Assembly (NCBI GenBank): GCA_017626095.1 | Contig: JAGAJL010000026.1 | Span: 1 to 64,000 of the forward strand | Reading direction: 5' to 3' | Length of the DNA stretch: 64,000 bases | From: Lachnospiraceae bacterium | GTDB lineage: Bacteria > Bacillota > Clostridia > Lachnospirales > Lachnospiraceae | Part shown: positions 52,090 to 62,839 of the stretch, in pieces | How the letters are laid out: each line of letters opens with the position of its first letter | Position numbering within the stretch: the stretch's first letter is position 1 | The notes under the pieces: generated by a model | Databases searched by the model: none | Seen by the model: the letters and a program-made list of their open reading frames with translations, nothing else | What the model was told of the DNA's origin: nothing | Program-made: the position numbers and the translations under genes

Positions 52090-52998
52090 TTATATATCAA
52101 TCTCTTTTTTATTGTACCCAAAATTTTTCAGTAGATAATCACTGTCCCGCCAGTCTTTTTTCACCTTGACCCAAAGCTTCAAATTGACTTTGCATTCCAT
52201 CATATCTTCAATTCCATGACGGGCATTGGTACCGATACGTTTTAGCATCTGTCCGCCTTTGCCGATAATAATTCCTTTGTGTGAATCCTTTTCGCAGATA
52301 ATGGTAGCCTCGATATCCACAAGTCCTTTTTTGACTTTCATCTGTTCAATGGAAACTGCAATTCCATGGGGAATTTCATCGTCTAAAATACGCAGAGCCT
52401 GTTCTCTGATTAATTCTGCCACAATCTGTCTCTGCGGCTGGTCGGTTACCGTATCCTCATCATAAAACATAGGCCCATACGGAAGGAAGGAAAAGATGGC
52501 ATCTAAAACCTCTTTTGTTCCCTCTCCTTTAAAGGCGCTGATGGGAATAATCTGTTCAAAATCCATCTCCTTGCGATAGGCATCAATAATCGGCAGTAAT
52601 TCTTCTTTTTTAGCCAGCATATCCATTTTATTAATCAGTAAGACAACCGGAACCTTTGCTTTTTTCAACTGCTCGATAATATGCTTATCTCCTGCGCCGA
52701 TAAACGTATCCGGTTCCACCAAAAACAAAATGACATCGACTTCTTTTAAGGTATGCTCAGCAACATTTACCATATAATCACCGAGTTTATTCTTGGCCTT
52801 GTGAATTCCGGGTGTATCCAGAAAAACAATCTGCCCACGCTCGTCCGTATAAACCGTCTGAATCCTATTTCTGGTAGTCTGGGGTTTCTTCGATGTAATG
52901 GCAATTTTCTGGCCAATCAGGCAGTTCATCAACGTAGACTTTCCAACGTTTGGTCTACCGATTAATGTTACAAACCCACTTTTTGTCTGTTCTTCCAT
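52090..52998 (-). CDS. era: GTPase Era
   Basis: Era binds 16S rRNA and helps 30S assembly. The 302 residues have the G1 motif GRPNVGKSTLMN near residue 13, G2 (ITSKKPQTTRNRI), G3 DTPGIHKAKN, G4 NKMD (VLLINKMDML) near residue 123 and the KH domain GKGGQMLKRIGTNARHGIE near residue 245. The start at 52998 has GGAG upstream; an ORF extending 29 codons further upstream is unlikely to be used. It is downstream of the M16C protease gene and upstream of yqzL. Confidence 0.96.
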   Translation of the reverse strand: MEEQTKSGFVTLIGRPNVGKSTLMNCLIGQKIAITSKKPQTTRNRIQTVYTDERGQIVFLDTPGIHKAKNKLGDYMVNVAEHTLKEVDVILFLVEPDTFIGAGDKHIIEQLKKAKVPVVLLINKMDMLAKKEELLPIIDAYRKEMDFEQIIPISAFKGEGTKEVLDAIFSFLPYGPMFYDEDTVTDQPQRQIVAELIREQALRILDDEIPHGIAVSIEQMKVKKGLVDIEATIICEKDSHKGIIIGKGGQMLKRIGTNARHGIEDMMECKVNLKLWVKVKKDWRDSDYLLKNFGYNKKEIDI

Positions 52999-53143
52999 CT
53001 TCTTCTCCGTTTTCTGATTTTCATCTGTATCTGACAACTCATATCCGCTTATTTTTCTACATCTGATTCTATCGTTTGTATTCAATCTTTTTATACATGC
53101 AGTATTCTCGTTTTATATACAATCTACTTTTCTGCTGCTAAAT

Positions 53144-56065
53144 TTAGACAATCAAATCATTAAGCGAATCAAACAACTCAGCATTTTCCTTCATCTTTTC
53201 TTCGGCTCCAATGACACACAAAGCATCCTCGTCCATAAATGCTTCGATATAATCTCCTAATGCACGAATATCTTTTACATCGGTATTTAAGAGTTCATCC
53301 CGTTCTTTCTGCTCATCGCGAATGTTCCAATTTGAAAAGTACGCCGACATGGAGCGAACGCCTTTTAACTGCGGTGTCAATGGTGTGTCTTTATCACTGA
53401 CAGCTCCGATGACATATTTTGTCATGGTCTTTTCATCAGCCGTAAAATTACGAATATAATCTGCGGCATTTTCATAAACATCAATGGTTTCCTTCAAATT
53501 CGGATCACGATAGGAAACAAAACTGCATTCACCGGTTTTGCGGAATCCACTCATGCATCCGTAAGCACCGCCCTTTACGCGAACATTTAACCACAGATAA
53601 TCATAGCCCATCATCACACGTAAAACCAGTAAGGAGCCCGTATAGCGAAGTCCTTTTTTCTTGTAGTTTCCGCTTCTGCAGACATATTGAACAGTTCCTG
53701 ATGTCTTAAAGCCCTCATTCTTTTTCACCGGGCATATGACAAGTTCTTCTTTTTTGACCGGATCCGTATAAAGCTTATCACAAAATGCCGGGATTCTTGC
53801 AGTTACCTCTGCCAGACCTTCTTTTGTTCCCGTATAGTCGACCATAAAGTTTTCAGGACGACAGATTTTGTGCATTAAAAGCTGCATCGTGCGAATCAGT
53901 TCATCTGCCTGTTTATCATATTCCCGTATGAGTTCACAAAGATTCTGATAAAATGCAATACCACTTAAGCATTCTTCCAGATAAGCCAGTTTTTCATAAT
54001 AGGAGTTGGCACGAAGCTGCGCGGCCACATGACCGGAACTCATCATGCGGGCTTCCTGCTTGGACCTGGTCTCTTCCAATATCTCCAATAGTCTCTTTTT
54101 GTCCGAAAAGACAGTTTCAAAAAGCATTTCTTCCATTAAATCAAAAGCACAATCATTTTCACCATAGAGTGCTTTTGCCTTACATTCAAAATGGAGACGG
54201 TATTTTGAATCATCTTTTGAATCCGCATAGATATTGATACATGGAACAATTCCGCCCGTCGTTCGGAAAATTTCATTAAAAAACGCACCGTAATCATGCT
54301 TTTGTGTATCCATAAGGCCTAAAACAATCTTTAATACTCCCAGTGGAAACAGCTCTTTCTCACAAATGCCGTGAATATTAAAAACCAACCGGGTATAGGA
54401 TACACCATTTGTAAAGATATCATGGAAAAGCACATCCGTCCCATTCACATTTATCAATTCATTTTGGAAAGGTTCTGCTTCTTTCTTTAAATCATTTCGG
54501 CTCAACATCGGAATTTTCTCAAGGTCTTCTTTTCGATCCTCCGATTCCTGATATTCTCTTAGCTCTTTGGTTTCGCGAACCAGTAAATCCAGTTCTTCTT
54601 TGCTAAGCGATGCTTTATAATCTGCAAGCTTTTTAGAAAGTTCCTTTTCTTTTTCTGTATTCAATCCCTTTTTAGGAACCACACAGACATAAGCTTTGTG
54701 TGGATTATCGAGTAAATAGGTCTGAATCAGCTTTTCGTAATAATCCGTATCAATCCGCTCCTTCAGCTTGCGATACGTTGCTCCTGCTTCCACATGCAAA
54801 AAAGGACTGTTTTCATCATAAATCCAGCTGTCAAGCATCCAAAGTCCGTACATCAATCCTTTGGGGTAAGACCCAAAGTCCGCTTCGCGATACCGGAATT
54901 CAAAGAGATTCAGTGCTGCCCTTAATGAATTTTTATCAAGGCCTTCTTTTACAATTTTATTTAATTCCTCTTCAATTACCTCTAAAAATTCCTGTTTCTG
55001 GGGTAGATTGGCATTTTTTGCAACAATAGAGAAATAAGGCTGGTACACACCATTGTCAAAGCTGCTGTAGTTTTCCGTTCCGATACCTTTGTTTAGTAAA
55101 GCCTTTTTAATCGGTGCACCGGGTGCAGAACACAATGCATAGTCCAATATCTGGAAAGCGACATACAAGTCCGCATCCAAAACATCACCTATTACAGCAT
55201 TGTAGGATAAATACGTATTGTTCTTTTCCGATTCATTTTCTGCAATGGAATATTCCTTTGTCACATCAAGAGGCTTTTCAAAAGCTTTTTGCGGCAAAAT
55301 AGCCGAATCTACTTCTGTCTGTTCAAACGCAGACAGATACTCTGTATCAAGCCAGTCCAGTTTTTCTGCCATATCCATATCGCCATACAGATAAATATAG
55401 CTGTTGGACGGATGATAGAACTTACGGTGAAAATCTAAAAATTCCTCATAGGAAAGATTGGGGATATCATCCGGATCTCCTCCTGATTCATTGGCATAGG
55501 TATTGTCCGGAAACAAAGAATTAAGAATACTTCGCTCCAACACATCATCCGGAGAAGAAAAAGCCCCCTTCATTTCATTATAAACGACACCGTTTACTGC
55601 CAATGCATCATCAGCAGCTTCTAACTCATAATGCCAGCCTTCCTGTCGGAATATCTTTTTCTGTTTATAGATATTCGGATAAAAAACGGCATCCATATAA
55701 ACATCCATTAAATTTTGAAAATCTTTATCATTACAGCTTGCAACAGGATATATCGTTTTATCCGGATAAGTCATGGCATTTAAAAAGGTGTTTAAAGAAC
55801 CCTTGACTAATTCCACGAAAGGATCCTTGACCGGGAACTTGCGGGAACCGCATAAAACCGAATGCTCCATAATATGAGCCACTCCGGTACTGTCTGTCGG
55901 GGTTGTCCGAAAACCGATATAAAAAACTTTATTGGGATCATCATTGGATAGCAAAACGATTTTGGCACCGCTTTTTTTATGAACCAGTATCGCTCCTTCG
56001 GAATTTAAGTCGGGAATCATACGTTGTTCCAATACTTGATATGCATTGTGTGAATCTAATTTCAT
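53144..56065 (-). CDS. M16C family zinc metalloprotease (PreP/insulinase-like)
   Basis: This 973-residue enzyme has the inverted zinc motif HxxEH (GVAHIMEHSVLCGS near residue 62), then EMKGAFSSPDDV (distal Glu near residue 165). The four M16 domains are all present: two N-terminal, a hinge near residue 490, and two C-terminal with GAYGCMSGFRKTGECSFVSYRDPNL near 850. It cleaves short peptides. It is cytoplasmic, since no signal peptide is seen. AAGGAG precedes the ATG. It lies between the sigma-like/hypothetical pair and era. Confidence 0.93.
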   Translation of the reverse strand: MKLDSHNAYQVLEQRMIPDLNSEGAILVHKKSGAKIVLLSNDDPNKVFYIGFRTTPTDSTGVAHIMEHSVLCGSRKFPVKDPFVELVKGSLNTFLNAMTYPDKTIYPVASCNDKDFQNLMDVYMDAVFYPNIYKQKKIFRQEGWHYELEAADDALAVNGVVYNEMKGAFSSPDDVLERSILNSLFPDNTYANESGGDPDDIPNLSYEEFLDFHRKFYHPSNSYIYLYGDMDMAEKLDWLDTEYLSAFEQTEVDSAILPQKAFEKPLDVTKEYSIAENESEKNNTYLSYNAVIGDVLDADLYVAFQILDYALCSAPGAPIKKALLNKGIGTENYSSFDNGVYQPYFSIVAKNANLPQKQEFLEVIEEELNKIVKEGLDKNSLRAALNLFEFRYREADFGSYPKGLMYGLWMLDSWIYDENSPFLHVEAGATYRKLKERIDTDYYEKLIQTYLLDNPHKAYVCVVPKKGLNTEKEKELSKKLADYKASLSKEELDLLVRETKELREYQESEDRKEDLEKIPMLSRNDLKKEAEPFQNELINVNGTDVLFHDIFTNGVSYTRLVFNIHGICEKELFPLGVLKIVLGLMDTQKHDYGAFFNEIFRTTGGIVPCINIYADSKDDSKYRLHFECKAKALYGENDCAFDLMEEMLFETVFSDKKRLLEILEETRSKQEARMMSSGHVAAQLRANSYYEKLAYLEECLSGIAFYQNLCELIREYDKQADELIRTMQLLMHKICRPENFMVDYTGTKEGLAEVTARIPAFCDKLYTDPVKKEELVICPVKKNEGFKTSGTVQYVCRSGNYKKKGLRYTGSLLVLRVMMGYDYLWLNVRVKGGAYGCMSGFRKTGECSFVSYRDPNLKETIDVYENAADYIRNFTADEKTMTKYVIGAVSDKDTPLTPQLKGVRSMSAYFSNWNIRDEQKERDELLNTDVKDIRALGDYIEAFMDEDALCVIGAEEKMKENAELFDSLNDLIV

Positions 56066-56074
56066 GCTAACTCC

Positions 56075-56497
56075 TTACAGATGCAAAAGCATCATATTTC
56101 TCTTTTTAAAACTGATTTCCTGAATCATAAATTGATCCGGATGATTGTGGATTTCTTCATCGGCCATAAAATCCTGCAGTGAATAATCCTTTATATCATA
56201 AGTTTCTTTTGTTTTCCCTTTTTTATCCGTCTTTAACACAAGAGAAATTGCTTTTATGACTACACGCATCTGCTGATATGCCATAAAACTAAGAGAATCC
56301 TCTTTTATCTGCATTAAATGATCTGCAATTGTCATATCGGGTGAAACTTCTTTTAAAAAAATGCGATAGACGGCATCCTTGATCTTGCATGGCACATCGT
56401 CATAATCTGCCAAATCCTGATATGTCATCCTTGCTCCAAGATAAACATTGGAAAAATCCTGAATGGCATATTTATAATCTTCATCACGAAACTCCAT
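56075..56497 (-). CDS. Conserved-looking hypothetical protein overlapping the sigma-like gene
   Basis: I do not recognise this 140-residue protein. It is soluble, rich in Asp, Tyr and Lys, with mostly helical segments (DEDYKYAIQDFSNVYLGARM, IADHLMQIKEDSLSFMAYQQM) and a C-terminal strand pair IQEISFKKRNMMLLHL. There is no signal or membrane segment. AGGAG precedes the ATG. The start overlaps the sigma-like gene by 14 bases, so the two are translated together and may act in one complex. The next gene, the M16C protease, follows after 9 bases. Confidence 0.7.
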   Translation of the reverse strand: MEFRDEDYKYAIQDFSNVYLGARMTYQDLADYDDVPCKIKDAVYRIFLKEVSPDMTIADHLMQIKEDSLSFMAYQQMRVVIKAISLVLKTDKKGKTKETYDIKDYSLQDFMADEEIHNHPDQFMIQEISFKKRNMMLLHL

Positions 56498-57239
56498 CGT
56501 CTTCTCCTATTTCTACTGTATCAATCTGATTTCCGCTCCATTTGCAGGCTTGTCTGATTTCATCCTCGGTAAAATCCGTTTCCATAGCAAGCTCTTTGGG
56601 TGTCACTTTTCTGTGCAAATCCTGATATAGTTCCTCAGCAGCCTTGGCCACCTGAATAACTCTTTCTAATATTTTTTCATCGACATCTTTATTATCTGCT
56701 TCTTCAGAAATCAGAACTTCCATGGCATCCATGACCATGTTGGCAATATAAGCATCTGCTTCCTCCGCTTTTTCGATGCAACCGGCCATGGAAACCGCTG
56801 CCATTAAAGCCACATTGCCTTCACCGATCAAATCCTCTAAAAAGACATTTTGTCCTACGTACAGCTTGGCAATTTCTACCACTTTGGGAAGATAAACTTC
56901 CACTAACTGTTGCTGTGCCTGCTTATCATCCTCCATCGCACGAAGAATCAGCTCTTCCTTTTCCTTATCTGAGATTTTCGGCAATAGCTTTAGTTCTTCC
57001 ATAAACATTCCCAAAAAATCTCTGTCTTCACTACCCATTACTTCATCCGGATCAAATTCCTCGTCAATCCGGATCTGATTTTTCTGAAGATACTCATAAA
57101 TAAACGGCAGCTTCTCATCCGCTATTTCCGATTGCGTAAATGCCTCTTTAATCTGCCCAAAGGACAGTTGATTGCCCTGATTTTTCCCCAATCGGACAAG
57201 CGCCGACAGCTCTTTTACAAAAATTTCTTCCTGATTCAT
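56484..57239 (-). CDS. Sigma-70-like protein lacking region 4
   Basis: The 251-residue protein reads like a primary sigma factor without its promoter-binding parts. LSFGQIKEAFTQSEIADEKL resembles region 1.1, FLGMFMEELKLLPKISDKEKEELILRAMEDDK resembles 1.2-2.1 (about 70-120), and LPKVVEIAKLYVGQNVFLEDLIGEGNVALM is region 2.1-2.2 (near 125-155). The aromatic Y-WW motif of 2.3-2.4 is absent; AYIANMVMDAMEVL is in its place. The next segment, LYQDLHRKVTPKELAMETDFTEDEIRQA, looks like region 3.0. Region 4 is absent. It probably binds core polymerase or copies a sigma fold for another use. Function unknown. Confidence 0.75.
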   Translation of the reverse strand: MNQEEIFVKELSALVRLGKNQGNQLSFGQIKEAFTQSEIADEKLPFIYEYLQKNQIRIDEEFDPDEVMGSEDRDFLGMFMEELKLLPKISDKEKEELILRAMEDDKQAQQQLVEVYLPKVVEIAKLYVGQNVFLEDLIGEGNVALMAAVSMAGCIEKAEEADAYIANMVMDAMEVLISEEADNKDVDEKILERVIQVAKAAEELYQDLHRKVTPKELAMETDFTEDEIRQACKWSGNQIDTVEIGEDDGVS

Positions 57240-57387
57240 AATTATTATCCCGTTTTCTATTTTATAGTTCTAAATCATATCCATCCATTTCCTGATATAT
57301 CCTTTTATCATTCTGATAACTGTTATAGCAAATCAACAACACTTCGTTATCTTTTATCATTGAATATCAGGAAGCTTTCAAGATGTT

Positions 57388-58308
57388 TTATCCTTCATTT
57401 TTGACATGCGTATGCGTATAAATATGCTTTGAGCAGTATTCGTAGTTGCCATCGCATTTTGAGCAGAAACGGAAGGTTTCATCCGGATCACTCTCTTCGG
57501 TTCTTCCACAGATGGCACATTTGTGTCTGGTAATATTTTTGGGGCGCATGGCACGTTTTTGAAACTCTCTCTGCCGCTTTATCTGTGTAGGCGTTCGGAA
57601 ACTCTTCCTTGTTACAATAAAGAACACAAGTACATTAAACAAGGAAAACAGAATAACCGTTGCCATCACGATTCCATAAAATACATTGGATGCAAACGCG
57701 GAAAAAATCGTATATGCCATAATGGCCACATAAAATATTCCAAGCACCTTGGCTTTAATCGGAATGACAAACATAAATAACATCTGCGAATCCGGAAATG
57801 TCATGGCGAATGCCAAAAAAATCGACATACTGATGTAATACGTACTAAACATCGAAGAGTAACCTGATGAAAAGGTCTTTAATAACTCGGCTCCTCCCAG
57901 AAAACCTGCTCCGAGTGACTGACCAAAAATCCAGATAAACAGATACAGAATAACCGCACCGATAATCGTAAAGATAACTCCCATGAACATGAATACATTG
58001 TAGCGGAAAGTTCCCCACGTACGCTCTAATAACGTACCGATGCTGAAATAGCAATACAACATCACAAGTGTAAATAAATCAAAACCTCCCGGCGGTATTA
58101 ACAGCCAGGTAAAAAGTCTCCAGATTTGTCCATGCAGGATGGCATATATATCCAATGTCATATAACTCATCAGACCACTCATCGCCGGATTGTAAAGTGA
58201 TGCAAGCTGAAGCAGATAACCAATGGCATAGCATATGATTAAATAGAATGTCAGATTTGGTATCGCGTATTTTCCGTATTTTTGTTCTAATTTTGTAAAC
58301 CACAACAT
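57388..58308 (-). CDS. Rhomboid-like membrane protein with C-terminal Cys cluster (probably inactive)
   Basis: About six membrane helices and the rhomboid-type landmarks (IWRLFTWLLIPP near residue 62, LLERTWGTFRYNVFM near residue 92) place it in the rhomboid superfamily. The protease signature GxSG and the His of the catalytic dyad are not visible in the expected helices (FLGGAELLKTF is in place of GxSG), so it is likely a non-proteolytic member like iRhom or Derlin. The tail carries KCAICGRTEESDPDETFRF then CSKCDGNYEYCSKH, probably a zinc ribbon. AGGTAG precedes the ATG. Confidence 0.75.
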   Translation of the reverse strand: MLWFTKLEQKYGKYAIPNLTFYLIICYAIGYLLQLASLYNPAMSGLMSYMTLDIYAILHGQIWRLFTWLLIPPGGFDLFTLVMLYCYFSIGTLLERTWGTFRYNVFMFMGVIFTIIGAVILYLFIWIFGQSLGAGFLGGAELLKTFSSGYSSMFSTYYISMSIFLAFAMTFPDSQMLFMFVIPIKAKVLGIFYVAIMAYTIFSAFASNVFYGIVMATVILFSLFNVLVFFIVTRKSFRTPTQIKRQREFQKRAMRPKNITRHKCAICGRTEESDPDETFRFCSKCDGNYEYCSKHIYTHTHVKNEG

Positions 58309-58428
58309 ATAACTACCTCGATATATCCATTTTTTACATACTGTTTTATTTTATCATGCCCTTTTTTTTGTGTAAACAATGGACGAAAAATTTTCATTTT
58401 CTTTATAATTTATTAAGACTTTGCACAA
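58309..58428. other. Divergent intergenic region, left part
   Basis: This A/T-rich stretch separates the divergent rhomboid-like gene and the activase gene. It must hold a promoter for the rhomboid-like gene (minus strand), but I found no clear consensus pair. No ORF or RNA gene is evident. Confidence 0.4.
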
Positions 58429-58457
58429 TTGAACTTTTGATTTTCCTGTCGTATAAT
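58429..58457 (+). promoter_or_regulatory. Sigma-70 type promoter of the activase gene
   Basis: TTGAAC (58429-58434) is followed after exactly 17 bases by a perfect TATAAT (58452-58457). The leader is about 90 bases and contains a small hairpin, CAACA-ACC-TGTTG near 58492-58504. Confidence 0.85.
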
Positions 58458-58554
58458 ATCAAAGTGTGTCAATACATATTATAAATAAGAAACAACAACC
58501 TGTTGTATTTGCAGCATTTTGTATCTTTCAAGATATATTAAGGAGAGACTAAAA

Positions 58555-61500
58555 ATGAGCGAGCAAACATATACCTTGGGAATCGATATCGGTTCCACAA
58601 CCGTAAAAATTGCGATCTTAAATGAACAAAAGGACATTATTTTTTCAGATTATAAAAGACATTTTGCCAATATCCAGGAAACCCTTTCGGATTTATTAAA
58701 GGAAGCTGTTACCAAACACGGAAATCTTATTGTCAATCCCATGATTACCGGTTCCGGTGGCCTGACTTTGGCGAATCACTTAGGCATTCCCTTTACACAG
58801 GAAGTCATTGCCGTATCTTCTGCCCTGCAAAAAGAAGCACCTCAGACAGATGTTGCTATCGAACTTGGCGGCGAAGATGCCAAAATCATTTATTTTGAAG
58901 GCGGTAATATCGAACAGCGAATGAACGGAATTTGTGCAGGCGGTACCGGTTCCTTTATCGACCAGATGGCTTCTTTACTGCAGACTGATGCCACAGGCTT
59001 AAATGAGTATGCCAAAAAATATCAGTCTCTTTACACCATAGCTGCCCGTTGTGGCGTTTTTGCCAAAACAGATATCCAGCCGTTAATCAATGACGGTGCC
59101 ACACGTGAAGATTTAGCGGCATCGATTTTTCAGGCGGTTGTTAACCAGACGATATCCGGTTTGGCATGTGGTAAACCGATTCGCGGTCATGTTGCATTTT
59201 TAGGCGGTCCGCTACATTTCTTATCCGAATTAAAGGCTGCCTTTATCCGCACACTGAAGTTGGACGATGAACATATCATCGCACCCTCCCATTCCCATCT
59301 GTTTGCTGCCATCGGCTCTGCTCTCAACGCAAAACCGGATGTTTCTTTTTCTTTGGAAGATATGGCAAACAAACTATCCATGGGCATCAAAATGGAATTT
59401 GAAGTTGAGCGTTTGGATCCCTTATTTGAAGATGAAGATGATTATCAGGCTTTTGTTTCCCGCCATCAGCGTGATCAGGTAGGCACTGCTAATTTGAAGG
59501 ATTATCACGGAAACTGCTATCTTGGTATTGACGCCGGTTCTACCACCACCAAGCTTGCTTTGATTGGCGAAAACGGACAACTTCTTGATTCTTTTTACAG
59601 CAGTAATAACGGTAATCCATTAGCGACCGCTATCTCTGCAATTTGTGGAATTTATCAAAAGCTTCCTGCCGGCACGAAAATTGTCCATTCCTGTTCAACC
59701 GGTTATGGCGAAGCTCTCATGAAAGCGGCTTTCTTATTGGATGAAGGGGAAGTGGAAACGGTTGCCCATTATTATGCTGCTGCATTCTTTTCTCCTGACG
59801 TGGATTGCATTCTGGATATCGGCGGCCAGGACATGAAATGCATCAAAATTAAAAATCATACGGTAGACAGCGTGCAGTTAAATGAAGCATGCTCATCCGG
59901 ATGCGGTTCCTTTATCGAAACCTTTGCACATTCTTTAAATTTCAGTGTCCAGGATTTCGCAAAAGAAGCGCTTTTTGCAAAGCATCCGATTGATTTAGGT
60001 ACACGTTGCACCGTTTTTATGAATTCCAAAGTAAAACAGGCGCAAAAAGAAGGTGCTTCCGTTGCTGATATCTCAGCCGGACTTGCATATTCTGTCATAA
60101 AAAATGCGTTGTTCAAAGTCATAAAAGTATCCGACGCTTCCGAACTTGGCAAAAAAATCGTAGTACAGGGCGGAACCTTCTACAACGATGCCGTTCTGCG
60201 TAGCTTTGAAAAAATTGCAGACTGCGAGGCTGTCAGACCGGATATTGCCGGTATTATGGGAGCTTTTGGTGCTGCTCTCATTGCAAAAGAGCGCTATCAT
60301 GAAAAGAAAACGAAAATGTGCGGCAATCTCGAAAAAGAGACCACTATGCTCTCCTACGAGAAAATCCAGGCTTTAGAGTACACAACACGTATGGCAAAAT
60401 GTCGTGGATGCACCAACAACTGTCGTCTGACCATCAACCAGTTTTCCGGTGGCCGCCAGTACATATCCGGTAACCGCTGTGAAAAAGGCATTGGCAAAGA
60501 AAAGAATGCCAACCATTTACCAAACCTTTTCGAATACAAAAACCGAAGATATTTTGACTATGAACCGCTTCCCGCCGATATGGCAAAACGCGGTGAGGTC
60601 GGAATTCCCCGTGTACTGAATATGTATGAAAACTATCCTTTCTGGTTTACGTTTTTCACCAAATTAAAGTACAGGGTTATTCTATCCCCTCAGTCAACAC
60701 ATAAAATATATGAGCTTGGAATCGAATCCATTCCGAGTGAATCAGAATGTTATCCGGCTAAATTAGCACACGGTCATGTTACATGGCTGATCAGACAAGG
60801 TGTAAAATACATCTTCTATCCTGCCCTTTTCTATGAGCGTGATGAGGTAGAGGGAGCAACCAATCATTACAATTGTCCGATTGTAACCTCCTATTCGGAG
60901 AATATCAAAAACAATGTTGAGGAAATTGGAAGCGGGGATATCAAATTCCAAAATCCCTTTATGAGTTTTAAAAATGAAGAAACCATTTTACAGGGGCTTG
61001 TAAAATCCTTCCCCGATATTCCGTTATCCGAATTAAAGGAAGCCATTCACGCCGGATTTACGGAGCTTGCCTCTGCGCGTGATGATATGCGTAAAAAAGG
61101 AGAAGAAACCTTAAAGTATCTCGAAGAAACCGGACGACGCGGTATTGTTTTGGCGGGACGTCCTTACCATATTGATCCTGAGATTAATCATGGCATTCCG
61201 GAATTAATTAATTCTTACGATATAGCCGTTTTAACAGAAGACAGCATTTCTCATCTTGGAAAACCGGAACGTCCGCTCATCGTTTCCGATCAGTGGATGT
61301 ATCACTCCAGATTATATGCTGCAGCTGCTTTTGTCCGTACCCGTGAAAATCTGGATTTAATACAATTAAACTCCTTTGGCTGCGGTCTTGATGCCGTTAC
61401 AACGGATCAGGTTAACGATATCCTTTCCGGTTCCGGCAAGATTTATACCTGCTTAAAAATTGACGAAGTCAACAATTTAGGCGCTGCACGTATTCGTGTC

Positions 61501-62811
61501 AGATCATTAATTGCCGCTCTTCGTGTCAAAGAACAGAAAAAAGAAAAATGTGAAATTCATTCCACTGCCATGAATCGTGTGATATTTACCGAGGAAATGC
61601 GTAAGAACTATACGATTCTTTGTCCACAAATGTCTCCGATTCATTTTGACGTCCTGCAATCCGCATTTGCCTCTGCCGGATACCATTTTGAGGTCATTCC
61701 AGAAAACAACCGGCATGCTGTGGACACCGGCTTAAAATATGTCAATAATGATGCCTGCTATCCTTCTTTAATTGTTGTGGGGCAAATCATGAATGCATTA
61801 AATTCCGGCAGGTATGATCTCAATAAAGTCGCTGTCATGATCACACAGACAGGCGGCGGATGCCGTGCAACCAACTACATTGGTTTCATACGTCGTGCGT
61901 TAGCAAAAGCTAACTTGGAGCACATTCCCGTTATCTCATTAAATCTCGGTGGTATTGAAACAAATCCCGGCTTTAAGATTGATGCAAATCTGGCACTGCG
62001 TGTGGCATATGCTGCTGTCTTTGGTGATTTGTTCATGCGATGCTTATACCGGATGCGTCCGTATGAAAAAGTAAAAGGGGAAGCAAATGCAGTTCATGAA
62101 AAGTGGCTGAAAAGATGTCAAACTTTTGTATCCCAAAAGCATCCTTCTTTCTTTACATTCCAGAAAATGTGTAAAGAAATCGTAGAAGAATTTGATCGTA
62201 TTCCGATTACGGACGAAAAGAAACCCCGTGTCGGTATTGTCGGAGAAATCCTGGTTAAATTTTTGCCGGAGGCAAATAACCACCTCGCAGAGCTTTTAGA
62301 AGCAGAAGGAGCCGAAGCTGTATGCCCCGACTTAATTGACTTTTTAATGTACTGCTTCTACAACCAGATTTACAAAGCGGATAACCTTGGAACCTCCAAA
62401 AAATCAGCCCGCAACGCCAGACTTGGCATTTATGCCGTTAACTTCTTTAGAAGCGCCGGCGCAAAGGCACTAAAACTAAGTAAACACTTTGATCCTCCCG
62501 CCAATATTTTCGACTTGGTTGACTATGCAAAGGATATTGTATCCATCGGTAACCAGACCGGTGAAGGCTGGTTTTTAACCGGAGAAATGTTAGAGTTAAT
62601 TCACTCCGGCACACCCAACATTGTATGTACACAACCCTTTGGCTGTCTTCCTAATCACATTGTCGGCAAAGGTGTCATCAAAGCTCTTCGCAAGCAATAT
62701 CCGGACAGCAACATTGTTGCCATCGATTATGATCCCGGTGCCAGCGAAGTCAATCAGTTAAACCGTATTAAGCTCATGCTCTCAACGGCTTTTAAAAACC
62801 TGGAGCAATAG
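58555..62811 (+). CDS. 2-hydroxyacyl-CoA dehydratase activase, large (BcrA/BadF-type with DUF2229)
   Basis: This 1418-residue protein joins two ASKHA ATPase domains, DUF2229 and a dehydratase-like end. Domain 1 (residues 1-270) has [13 protein letters not shown], the iron-sulfur loop [15 protein letters not shown] and [11 protein letters not shown]; domain 2 (310-580) has [24 protein letters not shown] and [17 protein letters not shown] Cys cluster ([11 protein letters not shown]) near residue 615 leads to DUF2229 and an HgdB-like tail with [13 protein letters not shown] and [13 protein letters not shown]. Such activators supply high-energy electrons to 2-hydroxyacyl-CoA dehydratases; the dehydratase subunits are not in the window. 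The ATG at 58555 has AAGGAG upstream. Confidence 0.93.
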   Translation: MSEQTYTLGIDIGSTTVKIAILNEQKDIIFSDYKRHFANIQETLSDLLKEAVTKHGNLIVNPMITGSGGLTLANHLGIPFTQEVIAVSSALQKEAPQTDVAIELGGEDAKIIYFEGGNIEQRMNGICAGGTGSFIDQMASLLQTDATGLNEYAKKYQSLYTIAARCGVFAKTDIQPLINDGATREDLAASIFQAVVNQTISGLACGKPIRGHVAFLGGPLHFLSELKAAFIRTLKLDDEHIIAPSHSHLFAAIGSALNAKPDVSFSLEDMANKLSMGIKMEFEVERLDPLFEDEDDYQAFVSRHQRDQVGTANLKDYHGNCYLGIDAGSTTTKLALIGENGQLLDSFYSSNNGNPLATAISAICGIYQKLPAGTKIVHSCSTGYGEALMKAAFLLDEGEVETVAHYYAAAFFSPDVDCILDIGGQDMKCIKIKNHTVDSVQLNEACSSGCGSFIETFAHSLNFSVQDFAKEALFAKHPIDLGTRCTVFMNSKVKQAQKEGASVADISAGLAYSVIKNALFKVIKVSDASELGKKIVVQGGTFYNDAVLRSFEKIADCEAVRPDIAGIMGAFGAALIAKERYHEKKTKMCGNLEKETTMLSYEKIQALEYTTRMAKCRGCTNNCRLTINQFSGGRQYISGNRCEKGIGKEKNANHLPNLFEYKNRRYFDYEPLPADMAKRGEVGIPRVLNMYENYPFWFTFFTKLKYRVILSPQSTHKIYELGIESIPSESECYPAKLAHGHVTWLIRQGVKYIFYPALFYERDEVEGATNHYNCPIVTSYSENIKNNVEEIGSGDIKFQNPFMSFKNEETILQGLVKSFPDIPLSELKEAIHAGFTELASARDDMRKKGEETLKYLEETGRRGIVLAGRPYHIDPEINHGIPELINSYDIAVLTEDSISHLGKPERPLIVSDQWMYHSRLYAAAAFVRTRENLDLIQLNSFGCGLDAVTTDQVNDILSGSGKIYTCLKIDEVNNLGAARIRVRSLIAALRVKEQKKEKCEIHSTAMNRVIFTEEMRKNYTILCPQMSPIHFDVLQSAFASAGYHFEVIPENNRHAVDTGLKYVNNDACYPSLIVVGQIMNALNSGRYDLNKVAVMITQTGGGCRATNYIGFIRRALAKANLEHIPVISLNLGGIETNPGFKIDANLALRVAYAAVFGDLFMRCLYRMRPYEKVKGEANAVHEKWLKRCQTFVSQKHPSFFTFQKMCKEIVEEFDRIPITDEKKPRVGIVGEILVKFLPEANNHLAELLEAEGAEAVCPDLIDFLMYCFYNQIYKADNLGTSKKSARNARLGIYAVNFFRSAGAKALKLSKHFDPPANIFDLVDYAKDIVSIGNQTGEGWFLTGEMLELIHSGTPNIVCTQPFGCLPNHIVGKGVIKALRKQYPDSNIVAIDYDPGASEVNQLNRIKLMLSTAFKNLEQ

Positions 62812-62839
62812 TTTGATTTTGTAGCAAATATATATATAA

